Source: Timonella corticicola
GTDB taxonomy: Bacteria > Actinomycetota > Actinomycetes > Actinomycetales > Cellulomonadaceae
DNA length: 64,000 bases
Direction of reading: 5' to 3'
Assembly: GCF_042683685.1 (NCBI RefSeq)
Contig: NZ_JBHUOP010000003.1
Coordinates: forward strand, 186,001 to 250,000
This document shows, one piece after another, positions 1-8,141 of this stretch (the stretch's first letter is position 1; each line of letters starts with the position of its first letter). The notes under the pieces are model-generated. The model was not told where the DNA came from, did not search any database, and was given only the letters and a program-made list of their open reading frames with translations. The translations under genes and the position numbers were made by a program.

Positions 1-306
1 CAGCTCACCCACAATCCCAACATTGCGCTGCGACCACATAGAACGTGCACGACGCGGTGTGAAGCGCTGCATGAACATCGCAGCATCGTGGGATCGCTTC
101 TGCCCATCAATCCAACCGCTGCACAGCGCCGCGCGCAACGCCTGGTCGTAGGTCAGCGATGTCGGCGTGACCGTGCCCTTCTTGGCGAGTAACAGCCACA
201 CACCGTCAGACTCATGCTCGTTGGCGTCAAGCCAGGCACGCCACGCAGCGGCATCTTCGATCAGCAATGGCTCTTCTGGCGCGGCTCCGGTATTCGCGTT
301 AGGCAT
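1..306 (-). CDS. YdeI/OmpD-associated family protein (partial, runs off left edge)
   Basis: This is an open frame of 102 codons from ATG at 306 to the window edge with no stop, so it is the N-terminal part of a longer gene. The translation begins MPNANTGAAPEEPLL and contains WRAWLDANEHESDGVWLLL, YDQALRAALCSGWIDGQKR and FTPRRARSMWSQRN. These are the hallmark segments of the YdeI/OmpD-associated family, about 190 residues in full. The biochemical role of the family is not established; some members are linked to antimicrobial-peptide or bacteriocin tolerance. It runs away from the flavoprotein gene at 514, with a 207-bp gap that holds a gene remnant and a Zur-like box. The family call is firm and the function is not. 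Confidence 0.85.
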   Translation of the reverse strand, partial: MPNANTGAAPEEPLLIEDAAAWRAWLDANEHESDGVWLLLAKKGTVTPTSLTYDQALRAALCSGWIDGQKRSHDAAMFMQRFTPRRARSMWSQRNVGIVGEL

Positions 307-415
307 CTACCAAGATTAAGCGTGCATGACCCGATCTCGAGGACCGCTGCGGCCAAGAATGTCAGGTCACCTAGGCCAGTCAGCTCCTCGGAGGTGGCAC
401 GCATTGCGGCCCGTC

Positions 416-451
416 CCAGGTCGGCGATGATGCCGGTGTTGGTGAGCACCT
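416..451 (-). pseudogene. 36-bp remnant of the TroA/ZnuA-like lipoprotein gene
   Basis: The 36 bases here match positions 19925-19960, inside the anchored-repeat ABC substrate-binding gene, with a single difference. On the minus strand they read VLTNTGIIADL, against VLTTTGIIADL in the intact gene. The frame continues as unrelated sequence and has no plausible product. I read it as debris of a second copy of the zinc-binding lipoprotein gene, retained just downstream (minus strand) of a Zur-like box. Chance similarity is very unlikely at this length. Confidence 0.6.
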
Positions 452-499
452 CTAATTGCCATTTCAGCAAAACTTCTTGCCATTTCAACATCCCTCATT

Positions 500-514
500 T
501 GAGAATAATTCTCA
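500..514. promoter_or_regulatory. Zur-like operator, copy 1
   Basis: TGAGAATAATTCTCA is a perfect 7-1-7 palindrome. It matches the consensus shared by six other sites in the window and overlaps the first base of the flavoprotein start codon. That position implies either a leaderless transcript repressed by the bound protein, or an original role for the now-decayed minus-strand lipoprotein remnant at 416-451. Confidence 0.65.
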
Positions 515-1464
515 TGAACAACAAGAAAACTGCATCATTCTGGGACACCGTCATCGTGGGCGGAGGGGCAGCGGGCCTCTCTGCCGCGCTCCTGCTGGGT
601 CGTGCCCGACGCCGGGTGCTGGTGATCGACTCCGGCAGCCCGCGCAACCGGTTTGCGGCACACATGCACGGCGTACTTGGAAACGAGGGAACCCGGCCAG
701 AGGTTTTCGTGGAGAACGGCCGTGAGGAGGCCGCGTCCTACGGTGTGCAGTTCCGCAATGGATTGGTCGACTCTGTGGACGAGACCGAACGGGGACTGCG
801 TATCATCCTCACCGATCGCACGGTGCACGAAGCCCGGAGCCTTATCGTGGCAACTGGGATCACCGACCGGCTTCCCGACATCCCGGGTCTAGCGGAGCGG
901 TGGGGAACCAGCATCCTGCATTGCCCGTACTGCCACGGCTGGGAGGTGAGGGATCAGAGGCTCGGGGTTCTCGCCACCTCGCCCGCATCGCTCCATCAAG
1001 CTCAGTTGGTACGGCAGTGGAGTGAGCACATAACGTTGTTCTCCGCAGCCCTCGGCGACCTGGATGCCGCAACCGTGGCTCGACTGCGGTCGCGCGATGT
1101 GGAGATCGTGACGTCACCGGTCGTGGAAGTGCTCGGCAACGGCGATCAGGTCACGGGAGTTCGCACTCAGGACGGGCAGGAGTTCCCCCTCGAGGCGGTC
1201 TTCACCGCAGGCACCCCAGTGCCACACGACAACTTCCTGAAGAGTCTGAACCTCACCCGCGCGGAGATGCCATTCGGCCTGGGTTCATTCATCGAGGTCG
1301 ATCCGACGGGCAAGACGAGCCATCCACGGGTCTGGGCGATCGGAAACGTCGTCAACCCCATGGCGAGCGTCCCCATGGCCGTGGGAGCTGGAGCCTTCAC
1401 CGGTGGTGCTGTGAACGGGGCACTCGTGGACGAGGACTTCGCTCTGGCAACGAGCCAAGCCTAG
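514..1464 (+). CDS. Thioredoxin-reductase-like NAD(P)/FAD oxidoreductase
   Basis: This 316-residue pyridine-nucleotide-disulfide oxidoreductase starts MNNKKTASFWDTVIVGGG. An FAD-binding GGGAAGLSAALLLGRA motif lies near residue 18, and the CPYCHGWEV segment near residue 145 resembles the redox-active CxxC of thioredoxin reductases. The C-terminal GNVVNPMASVPMAVGAGA segment is the family's second FAD-contact region. The frame is open further upstream, but ATG 514 is where family similarity begins. A Zur-like palindrome ends on the start codon, so the gene may be zinc-responsive or leaderless. It is probably a cytosolic FAD-dependent disulfide reductase; the partner is not encoded nearby. Its 3' end overlaps the convergent AraC gene by 68 bp. 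Confidence 0.8.
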   Translation: MNNKKTASFWDTVIVGGGAAGLSAALLLGRARRRVLVIDSGSPRNRFAAHMHGVLGNEGTRPEVFVENGREEAASYGVQFRNGLVDSVDETERGLRIILTDRTVHEARSLIVATGITDRLPDIPGLAERWGTSILHCPYCHGWEVRDQRLGVLATSPASLHQAQLVRQWSEHITLFSAALGDLDAATVARLRSRDVEIVTSPVVEVLGNGDQVTGVRTQDGQEFPLEAVFTAGTPVPHDNFLKSLNLTRAEMPFGLGSFIEVDPTGKTSHPRVWAIGNVVNPMASVPMAVGAGAFTGGAVNGALVDEDFALATSQA

Positions 1465-3142
1465 GGATAGCATCAGCGCCCGATTGCCCCACACCATTGC
1501 CGCGAGCGCCATCCCGCACGAACGGCCAGGTCACTCGCGCGACGGAGGATGAGACTATCTCCTGTGGCGGGCATCCATGAACCTTCACGAATGCCCTGGT
1601 GAAGGCTGGAAGGTGCGCGTATCCGAGTTGGCGTGACACGCTGCTGATCGGCTGCCCGCGAGCGATGAGTTCGCGCGCGATGGTCATCTTCTGCAGCGAA
1701 CGCCACCTCTGGAAGGTCATGCCGGTGATCTCCCGGAAGCTCGTGCGCATGAGCTCCGCTGGAACGCCAAGGGTGTGAGCCCACTCGTCGAGGCTCTTTC
1801 GGTCTTCTGGTGTTCGGGCTATCTGGGTGATGATCTCCAGCACCTGTTCACGCAGCCAGTGGGTGCTCTCGCGTTGGGTATCGGCGATCTTCAGTTGCGC
1901 GATGACGCGGTGGATCATGTGGTGTGGGTCGTGGCCCGTCGGTGCGAGCCGGGAGTAGGTTGAGACGAATCGGTGGAGCAGGTCCTCTTCGCTCAGTTCG
2001 GCGGCGGTGATGGGTCGGTTCCGCTGGGGGTCGATACTCACCTCGTTGGAACGTAGGTATCCAACGGGCAGTACGATCGCGCCAGGTTGGGCCAGCACTC
2101 GATTGTGGACCCCACCTGGCAGGATGAACAGTTCGCCTTGCCGTAGTTCGATCGGATGACCTCCGGCCTCGACGGTCGCGCAGCCGCGATACATCCAGAT
2201 GGTCACGTGCCCTGCATTGATGCGGGGCCACGTGGAGAAGTCCATGGATTCGATGGCTGCCTGCGTGCCGGTTTTCTGATTGGCGACGATATGGCGCGTC
2301 TCGGCGTGCCCGCCCGCCGTGGTGGCGGGGATGGTTGGCGAGGCGTTCTGATCGGCCCGGGCATCACTGCCGTGTGCCGTGGATGATGGGCCAGACTGCT
2401 CCTTGAATGCGCGAACCAGCGTGGAGGTTTCGGAGTAGCCCACGCGGTGGGCAGTCCATTCGAGTGGTTTTCCGCGATCCACCAGTTTCTTGGCCTCGAC
2501 CAGCCGTGCGGCGCGGCGCCACTGCGAGAAGGTGTGGCCGGTCTCCTCAAGGAAGCGCCGTTGCAGCGTCCTCACGCTCACACCGGCCTGGGCCGCGTAG
2601 TGATTGACGGGATTGTTGACCTGCAACTCTGCGCGCACAGCCTGGGTTACCTGCCTCAGTTCCGCGCTGATCGGCATTTTGGGGAGTGTCGCGAACGGCG
2701 CGGTTATGGGCTGCGATGCCTCGACCAGTTCTGCGAAGAATCGTCGACTTTGCTCACTTCGCGGCGGTAGATAGCCAACGGTTTGAGCGAAGAGATAAAT
2801 CAGATAGTCGGCCTGTTCGGCGACCATCTCGACCGTGCGCAGTTCTGTGAGTTCGATCGAGTCGTCAAACTCGATGGGGAACACCAGTGCACCTGGTGTC
2901 GTTGTGATGGAGAACTTGGTGCCGCTCGGGATCAGGACTGCCGAGGTGGTGTTGTGTACATCACCACCAGTGCCATCAACACGGCTGGGATTGTGCTGGG
3001 CACCGTCCGACTCGTCGCCAATCTGTCGACTGCCCGTGCCGGTGCTCGCCGCGCAGGTCAACTTCGCGCCACCGGCCACGACGCTGGCCGATCCGGCCTT
3101 GACCCACACCATGGTGTGATTGGGGTGGACTGATTCCGGCAT
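1397..3142 (-). CDS. Tandem AraC-family regulator of the siderophore locus
   Basis: This 581-residue chain contains two complete AraC-like units. Unit 1 has a cupin-like sensor and an HTH pair around residues 190-270, with HYAAQAGVSVRTLQRRF and AHRVGYSETSTLVRAFKEQSG. A linker follows, then a second cupin (WMYRGCATVEAGGHPIELRQGELF) and a second HTH near the C-terminus (LAHLPAFTRAF-like segment within RQLGYAHLPAFTRAFVKVHG). Single AraC regulators are about 250-300 residues, so this looks like a fusion or tandem duplication. I chose ATG 3142; an upstream TTG at 3205 would put the iron box in its ribosome site. It is divergent from the siderophore importer and probably activates it with siderophore as signal, under iron control. 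The last ~45 residues overlap the convergent gene and are not conserved-looking. Confidence 0.75.
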   Translation of the reverse strand: MPESVHPNHTMVWVKAGSASVVAGGAKLTCAASTGTGSRQIGDESDGAQHNPSRVDGTGGDVHNTTSAVLIPSGTKFSITTTPGALVFPIEFDDSIELTELRTVEMVAEQADYLIYLFAQTVGYLPPRSEQSRRFFAELVEASQPITAPFATLPKMPISAELRQVTQAVRAELQVNNPVNHYAAQAGVSVRTLQRRFLEETGHTFSQWRRAARLVEAKKLVDRGKPLEWTAHRVGYSETSTLVRAFKEQSGPSSTAHGSDARADQNASPTIPATTAGGHAETRHIVANQKTGTQAAIESMDFSTWPRINAGHVTIWMYRGCATVEAGGHPIELRQGELFILPGGVHNRVLAQPGAIVLPVGYLRSNEVSIDPQRNRPITAAELSEEDLLHRFVSTYSRLAPTGHDPHHMIHRVIAQLKIADTQRESTHWLREQVLEIITQIARTPEDRKSLDEWAHTLGVPAELMRTSFREITGMTFQRWRSLQKMTIARELIARGQPISSVSRQLGYAHLPAFTRAFVKVHGCPPQEIVSSSVARVTWPFVRDGARGNGVGQSGADAIPRLGSLPERSPRPRVPRSQHHR

Positions 3143-3212
3143 CACACTCGGCCCCAACCTGGCTGCAGTGGTGGATGATAACAACTTGGCACCTTGCGTC
3201 AACAACTCGAAT

Positions 3213-3231
3213 TTAGGTAAGGCTAACTTAA
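3213..3231. promoter_or_regulatory. DtxR/IdeR iron box
   Basis: TTAGGTAAGGCTAACTTAA differs from the textbook DtxR/IdeR operator TTAGGTTAGGCTAACCTAA at only two positions. It lies between the divergent tandem AraC gene and the siderophore lipoprotein gene. Both transcripts are therefore expected to be repressed by the Fe(II)-loaded regulator. Confidence 0.9.
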
Positions 3232-3285
3232 CAGTCAGTGCTGTGAGAAGACCGTCTCACGGCTGACTGGATAGAAAGTTTCACC

Positions 3286-4305
3286 ATGCGCCGTCCACTC
3301 CGTTTCCTCGCCGCGAGCCTCGCCCTCACCTTGAGTGCAGCACTCGCCGCATGTTCGCAGGCCGATGCCGACAAACCCGCCGAAACGAACCCTGCGACCA
3401 CCGAATCCGAATCGACCACGGAAACCGGCTGGCCACGAACGATCACCCACGCCGCAGGCACCACGGAGATCCCGGCAGAGCCGCTGCGCATCGTGTCGAC
3501 CTCAACCTCGATCACAGGATCGCTGCTCGCCATCGGCGCCCCCGTCGTCGCCTCCGGGGCGACGACCCCGTCCGCCATGACGGATGACCGCGGATTCTTC
3601 ACCCAGTGGGCGCAGGCGGCAACCGACGCAAACGTCGAGATCGCCTATCCAAACCTTGAGCTTGATCTCGACGCGATCGAGGCCTTCGAGCCCGATCTCA
3701 TCATCGGTTCAGCCAACGGCGGCGATTCCACCCTCGAGGCATATGCCCAACTCAGCGACATCGCGCCGACCGTGCTCCTGGACTACGGCACCCCGTCGTG
3801 GCAAGAACTCACCGAGTCCCTTGCCGAGGCAACAGGCCGGGAGGAGGCAGCCACGACCCTTCTGACCGACTTCGACGCCTGGGTCGCCGAACAGGCGGCC
3901 ACGATCACGCTCCCGGAACAGCCGGTGACGGCGCTCGTGTACATGAACGCTGACGGCGCCTGGACATTCGGACAGGATGCCCCGCAGGCCCAACTGCTCA
4001 TCTCGCTCGGCTTCACCTACGAGCAGGCAGATCAAGACCTGGTGACCCCTGAGTCAAAGGACACCGGGGTTCCCGTGCTCACCGCCGAGAACATGGCCGA
4101 GGGACTCGCCGCAGCCAACACCCTTTTCGTTGTGCCGATGGGTAATCCCGAGGCAGTCGCTAACTTCAGCGCGGACCCGCTCCTTGGCAATCAGCCAGCC
4201 GTGGCAGGCAACCGCGTGTACTCGCTGGGCATGACCTCGTTCCGCCTCGACTACTACAGCGCCAAGCAGACGGTTGAGACTGTCGTCGAGCAATTCGCCA
4301 AGTAA
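3286..4305 (+). CDS. Iron-siderophore ABC transporter substrate-binding lipoprotein
   Basis: This 339-residue lipoprotein has signal sequence MRRPLRFLAASLALTLSAAL and lipobox LAAC at about residue 24. It carries the PF01497 (FepB/FecB-type) fold: IVSTSTSITGSLLAIGAPVVASG, FEPDLIIGS, PTVLLDYG and a C-terminal RLDYYSAKQTVETV. It should sit on the outer face of the membrane and deliver a ferric siderophore to the two permeases downstream. It is first in an operon behind a DtxR/IdeR box; the gap to the next gene is 2 bp. FebB-like cluster order and box support iron over cobalamin, but the exact siderophore cannot be read. Confidence 0.9.
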   Translation: MRRPLRFLAASLALTLSAALAACSQADADKPAETNPATTESESTTETGWPRTITHAAGTTEIPAEPLRIVSTSTSITGSLLAIGAPVVASGATTPSAMTDDRGFFTQWAQAATDANVEIAYPNLELDLDAIEAFEPDLIIGSANGGDSTLEAYAQLSDIAPTVLLDYGTPSWQELTESLAEATGREEAATTLLTDFDAWVAEQAATITLPEQPVTALVYMNADGAWTFGQDAPQAQLLISLGFTYEQADQDLVTPESKDTGVPVLTAENMAEGLAAANTLFVVPMGNPEAVANFSADPLLGNQPAVAGNRVYSLGMTSFRLDYYSAKQTVETVVEQFAK

Positions 4306-4307
4306 CA

Positions 4308-5393
4308 GTGTCCACCCCCGTACTGAACGCGAGTCGCCGTGCTGTGGAACAGAGCGGCGACTCGCCCACGCCACCCCGGCACCACGCAGCCCGAGCACCC
4401 ATCCGATTCGTCGCCGTGCTTGCGCTATCGCTCATAGCGATCGCCGTGACGGCGACCCTTGGCCTCATGCTTGGCTCCCACCAGGTGCCGGCCCAGGTGG
4501 TCTGGGAGGCTGTCACCAACTACGATGCTGGCAACAATCAACACCTGATCGTGATCCAGTCACGCCTGCCTCGGACGATAGTCGGTCTGATTGCCGGTGG
4601 CTCCCTCGCCCTCTCCGGTGCGATCATGCAATCGCTGACCAGGAACCCCTTGGCCGACCCCGGAATCCTGGGGGTCAACGCCGGAGCATCGGCCGCGGTC
4701 GTCATCGCGATCGCCTACCTGGGCGTCTCCACCATCAACGGATACATCTGGTTTGCGTTCATAGGCGCCGCAGGCGCCTCGGTCCTGGTCTATGCACTCG
4801 GGAACGCACAGCGCGGTGCCGGTGGACCCGCTCGCATCGCCCTGGCAGGATCGGCAGTGACCATCGCCATCAGCGCCGTCACGAACATGGTGTTGATCAG
4901 CAACGAACTGACGTTCAGCAAGTTCCGGTACTGGACGGTTGGCAGCCTTCAAGGCCGAGACCTCGACGTGAGCACGACCGTGCTCCCGTTTGTTCTCGCC
5001 GGGGCAGTGCTCGCGTTATGTCTCGCGCCTTCCCTGAACGCGTTGTCGCTCGGAGAGGAAACCGCGCGCAGCCTGGGGAGCAGAACCCGCAGCGTTCGAG
5101 CGCTTGCCGCCGTGTGCGTTGTCCTGACCGCCGGTGCAGCCACCGCTGCCGTGGGTCCCATTGGCTTCGCCGGACTGGCCGCTCCTCACGTGGTGCGCAA
5201 ACTTGTCGGGCCGAACCACACGTATCTACTACCTGCATCCATGTGCGTGGGTGCCGCGTTCCTACTGCTGGCGGACGTACTTGGGCGAATTGTCGTGGCC
5301 CCCGGTGAGATTCAGACAGGGATAGCGGCAGCCGCACTCGGAGGCCCGATCTTCATCCTGCTCGTGCGTTCGCGATCATTTGGAGCGCTATGA
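4308..5393 (+). CDS. FecCD-family iron-siderophore permease 1
   Basis: This 361-residue membrane protein of the BtuC/FecCD family starts at GTG, two bases after the preceding stop. Many hydrophobic helices are visible. Family segments include RLPRTIVGLIAGGSLALSGA, LADPGILGVNAGAS and GPIGFAGLAAPHVVRK, the last being the loop that contacts the ATPase. It should form a heterodimeric channel with the product of 5390-6442. The final bases overlap the next start (ATGA), so translation is coupled. The first 40 residues are a soluble, Arg/Pro-rich extension that is longer than usual, so the true start could be further in. Confidence 0.9.
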   Translation: MSTPVLNASRRAVEQSGDSPTPPRHHAARAPIRFVAVLALSLIAIAVTATLGLMLGSHQVPAQVVWEAVTNYDAGNNQHLIVIQSRLPRTIVGLIAGGSLALSGAIMQSLTRNPLADPGILGVNAGASAAVVIAIAYLGVSTINGYIWFAFIGAAGASVLVYALGNAQRGAGGPARIALAGSAVTIAISAVTNMVLISNELTFSKFRYWTVGSLQGRDLDVSTTVLPFVLAGAVLALCLAPSLNALSLGEETARSLGSRTRSVRALAAVCVVLTAGAATAAVGPIGFAGLAAPHVVRKLVGPNHTYLLPASMCVGAAFLLLADVLGRIVVAPGEIQTGIAAAALGGPIFILLVRSRSFGAL

Positions 5394-6442
5394 CCGGCAA
5401 CCGCGTTGACCTCAACCGCACCCCGTACTGGGCCCCACACGTGAGTGGCTACTCGCTGTTGATCTCCAAGCGCAGCGTGATCTTTTGCCTCATTGCCATC
5501 ATGGCGCTGTGTACGGTCGGATTCATCACCCTGATGAACAGTTCCATCACCTCATCACCCACCGAGGCGTGGCAGGCACTTCTTGGCGTAGGCAAGGAAT
5601 CGGCGGTTCGCTCCGTGCAACAGCGCCGCCTGCCCCGGTTCCTCACCGCGCTTCTGGTCGGTGGCTGCCTGAGCGTCGCCGGAGCGATCTTCCAGTCCAT
5701 GTCGCGCAATGTTCTCGGTTCGCCGGACATCATCGGATTCACCTCGGGCGCAGCCCTGGGTGCCATCTGTGAGATCGTGTTCTTCGGACAGGGCGTGTGG
5801 GCAACCTCCCTTGCCGCCATAGCCGGCGGGTTCCTCACTGCGACCCTGGTGTACGGACTGTCGCTGCGCAACGGGATCAGCGGCGGGTTACGTCTGATCC
5901 TTGTGGGCATTGGAGCCGGTGCCGTCGCCAACGCGGCCACCTCTTTCGTGATGGTTCGCGCAGACATCACCGACGCGGCCACCGCCCAACTGTGGAGCGC
6001 GGGTTCCCTGACCGCTCGAGGTTGGCCGCACGTCATTCCCCTCGCGCTGATCGTGGTGCTCTCCGCACCGCTCTTGACCGCGCTGTCCTCACGACTCACG
6101 CTCTTGGAAATGGGCGATGACTCCGGTGCCTCCCTTGGCATCAGCCCCGAACGCACCCGCATCGGGGCGATGATCGCGGGAGTCGCACTCACCGGGGCGG
6201 GCGTCGCGGCAGCAGGACCCATCGCCTTCATCGCCTTGGCCGCGCCGCATATCGCGCGGAGAAGCACCCGCTCCACCGGCGTGGACTTCCCCGCATCGTT
6301 CCTGACCGGCGCGTTCCTCCTCGCCTGCGCGGACCTGCTCTCCCAATCCGTCAACATCGCGCTACGCACCCCCGTCGGGCTCACCACGAGCCTGCTCGGT
6401 GGGGTGTATCTGATCGCGATCCTTCTCAGGAGAAACCCGTGA
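5390..6442 (+). CDS. FecCD-family iron-siderophore permease 2
   Basis: This 350-residue polytopic permease has the segments RLPRFLTALLVGGCLSVAGA, LGSPDIIGFTSGAALG and GPIAFIALAAPHIARR, diagnostic of FecCD/FepG. It pairs with the permease at 4308-5393 to form the translocation pore. It overlaps its upstream neighbour by 4 bp (ATGA) and the ATPase gene by 4 bp (GTGA), so the three are one translationally coupled unit. The order permease-permease-ATPase is that of fepDGC-type operons. Confidence 0.9.
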   Translation: MTGNRVDLNRTPYWAPHVSGYSLLISKRSVIFCLIAIMALCTVGFITLMNSSITSSPTEAWQALLGVGKESAVRSVQQRRLPRFLTALLVGGCLSVAGAIFQSMSRNVLGSPDIIGFTSGAALGAICEIVFFGQGVWATSLAAIAGGFLTATLVYGLSLRNGISGGLRLILVGIGAGAVANAATSFVMVRADITDAATAQLWSAGSLTARGWPHVIPLALIVVLSAPLLTALSSRLTLLEMGDDSGASLGISPERTRIGAMIAGVALTGAGVAAAGPIAFIALAAPHIARRSTRSTGVDFPASFLTGAFLLACADLLSQSVNIALRTPVGLTTSLLGGVYLIAILLRRNP

Positions 6443-7263
6443 CAGCCGACTCGCTCAAAGCCTCCACCGCAGACCCTGTCTTCCAGGCAGAGAACATAAC
6501 CGTGGGATACCACGGCGAAGTACCCGTTGTTGAGAACCTCAACATTGAGATCCCACACGGCGAGTTCACAGCGATCATCGGGCCAAATGGGTGCGGAAAA
6601 TCGACTCTTCTGCGAGCACTCGGCCGACTGCTGACGCCAACGGCGGGCAGGGTGCTGCTTGGCGGAACTGACATCAAGACGATGCGCCCCAAGGACTTTG
6701 CTCGACACGTCTCGCTACTCCCCCAAGCCCCGACGGTCCCCGATGCCATCACGGTCAAGGATCTTGTCGCCCGCGGTCGCTTCCCCCACCAATCACTCCT
6801 ACGCCAATGGAGTCCCACGGACGTTGCTGCCGTGGATGGCGCGCTCACCGCTGTCGGCATGACCGATCAGGCGCACCGCCAGGTCAACGAACTCTCCGGC
6901 GGACAACGTCAACGAGTATGGATCGCGATGTCGTTGGCGCAGGAGGCCGAGACCCTGCTCTTGGATGAACCAACCACCTTCCTTGACATCTCCCATCAAC
7001 TCGACGTCTTGGAACTCTGCCTCAATCTGCAGAGTTCCGGTCATACCATCATCGCCGTATTACACGACCTCAACCTCGCGGCCCGGTATGCGACGCATGT
7101 GGTCGCGATGAACCACGGTCAGGTGATCGCTCAAGGCAGCCCAGACCAGGTGTTCACCCCACCCGTGTTAAAGGAGGTGTTCGACCTGGACGCCGTCGTC
7201 ATCACCGACCCAGAGACGGGAACACCCCTCACCGTTCCACGGGCACTCACTCCAGCGCATTGA
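6439..7263 (+). CDS. Iron-siderophore ABC transporter ATP-binding protein
   Basis: This 274-residue ABC ATPase starts at GTG and overlaps the permease by 4 bp. Walker A GPNGCGKST lies near residue 52, the Q-loop is LLPQAPTVP, the signature is LSGGQRQR, Walker B is LLLDEPTTFLD and the switch histidine is in VLHDLNLAARY. These are typical FepC/FhuC features. It should energise import through the two FecCD permeases from the cytosolic side. A 37-bp gap with a good Shine-Dalgarno separates it from the reductase gene. Confidence 0.92.
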   Translation: MTADSLKASTADPVFQAENITVGYHGEVPVVENLNIEIPHGEFTAIIGPNGCGKSTLLRALGRLLTPTAGRVLLGGTDIKTMRPKDFARHVSLLPQAPTVPDAITVKDLVARGRFPHQSLLRQWSPTDVAAVDGALTAVGMTDQAHRQVNELSGGQRQRVWIAMSLAQEAETLLLDEPTTFLDISHQLDVLELCLNLQSSGHTIIAVLHDLNLAARYATHVVAMNHGQVIAQGSPDQVFTPPVLKEVFDLDAVVITDPETGTPLTVPRALTPAH

Positions 7264-7300
7264 CCCATCGTTTTACGACCGCTCCTTGAAAGGATCCCTC

Positions 7301-8140
7301 ATGGAAAACACGCCAACTCTCGTGGTGACTCCACCCGACACAGAAGAACACAACAGAGGACTCGTGTACGAGACCGCCGAGATACTCGACATCTCCTACC
7401 CGACATCCACGCTGGCCCGCCTCTCGGCCAAGCTCTTGACCAGCGGGGAGGACAATGGATGGCAGCGCCCGAACGTTTCCTTCCGGATCTGCCTCGGCCC
7501 AGAGTTCAGCGAGGCGACCCGCATCTACACCGTGCGGGACTTCGACCCCGCGACCCACGTGTTGACCATCGATGTGGTGATCCACGGGGAAACAAGCCCG
7601 ATGATGCTATGGGTGAAGACCCTTTCTCCGGGTTCACAGTTCAAGCTCATCGGCCCGCGCCCTCACTTCATCCTGCCAGAGGTGGGCGACCACAAGGTCG
7701 CGATCTTCGCTGACGAGACCGCGATTCCCGCACTGTATTCCATCCTCGACAACTATTCCGGTGGGCTTCAGGGCACCGTGTGGGTCACTGCCCGCGATGA
7801 ACTGGTGTTCAACGAACTGCCGCGCCTCGACGGGCTGAACTACGAGTACCTGCCCACTCCAGCCGATCACGGTCATGTGCTGGCCCAGGCTGCGGTCGCG
7901 CTGGAGAAACCGGAAGATCACGTGGTGTGGGCGGCTGGCGAACGCGATGAGATGCGGACGATCCGCCGCCATTTCCGTCAGACGGTCGGGTTGGCCAAAG
8001 ACGATGTGGCCGTGTTCGGTTACTGGAAGAAGGGCATGAGTAACACGGAGATCGACTTCCACCGCAAGGCCAACTACTTGGCCCTGATTTCCGAGGGCAA
8101 GTCGATGGAGGACATCGACGATCTGGCGATCGACATGTAG
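7301..8140 (+). CDS. SIP-family siderophore-interacting (ferric reductase) protein
   Basis: This 279-residue flavoprotein starts at ATG 7301 behind AAAGGA. It shows the SIP/ViuB layout: an FAD-binding barrel with RIYTVRDFD near residue 75, then the NAD(P)H domain with FADETAIPAL and VVWAAGERDEMRTIRR, and the C-terminal VFGYWKKGMSNTE signature near residue 245. Family members reduce the ferric siderophore in the cytosol so that iron is released after import. It is last in the siderophore operon and ends ahead of a strong bidirectional terminator. Confidence 0.92.
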   Translation: MENTPTLVVTPPDTEEHNRGLVYETAEILDISYPTSTLARLSAKLLTSGEDNGWQRPNVSFRICLGPEFSEATRIYTVRDFDPATHVLTIDVVIHGETSPMMLWVKTLSPGSQFKLIGPRPHFILPEVGDHKVAIFADETAIPALYSILDNYSGGLQGTVWVTARDELVFNELPRLDGLNYEYLPTPADHGHVLAQAAVALEKPEDHVVWAAGERDEMRTIRRHFRQTVGLAKDDVAVFGYWKKGMSNTEIDFHRKANYLALISEGKSMEDIDDLAIDM

Positions 8141-8141
8141 T

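Noticed and set aside
214..513. N-terminal extension of the flavoprotein from ATG 214
   Set aside because: It would overlap the divergent YdeI-family gene and the lipoprotein remnant and adds 100 residues unlike the family; ATG 514 fits the fold start.
3143..3205. TTG 3205 start for the tandem AraC
   Set aside because: The iron box at 3213-3231 would fall on its ribosome site; ATG 3142 leaves a normal promoter.
5449..6708. 419-codon minus-strand frame inside the siderophore operon
   Set aside because: It is antisense to two permease genes with clear families and shows no motif.
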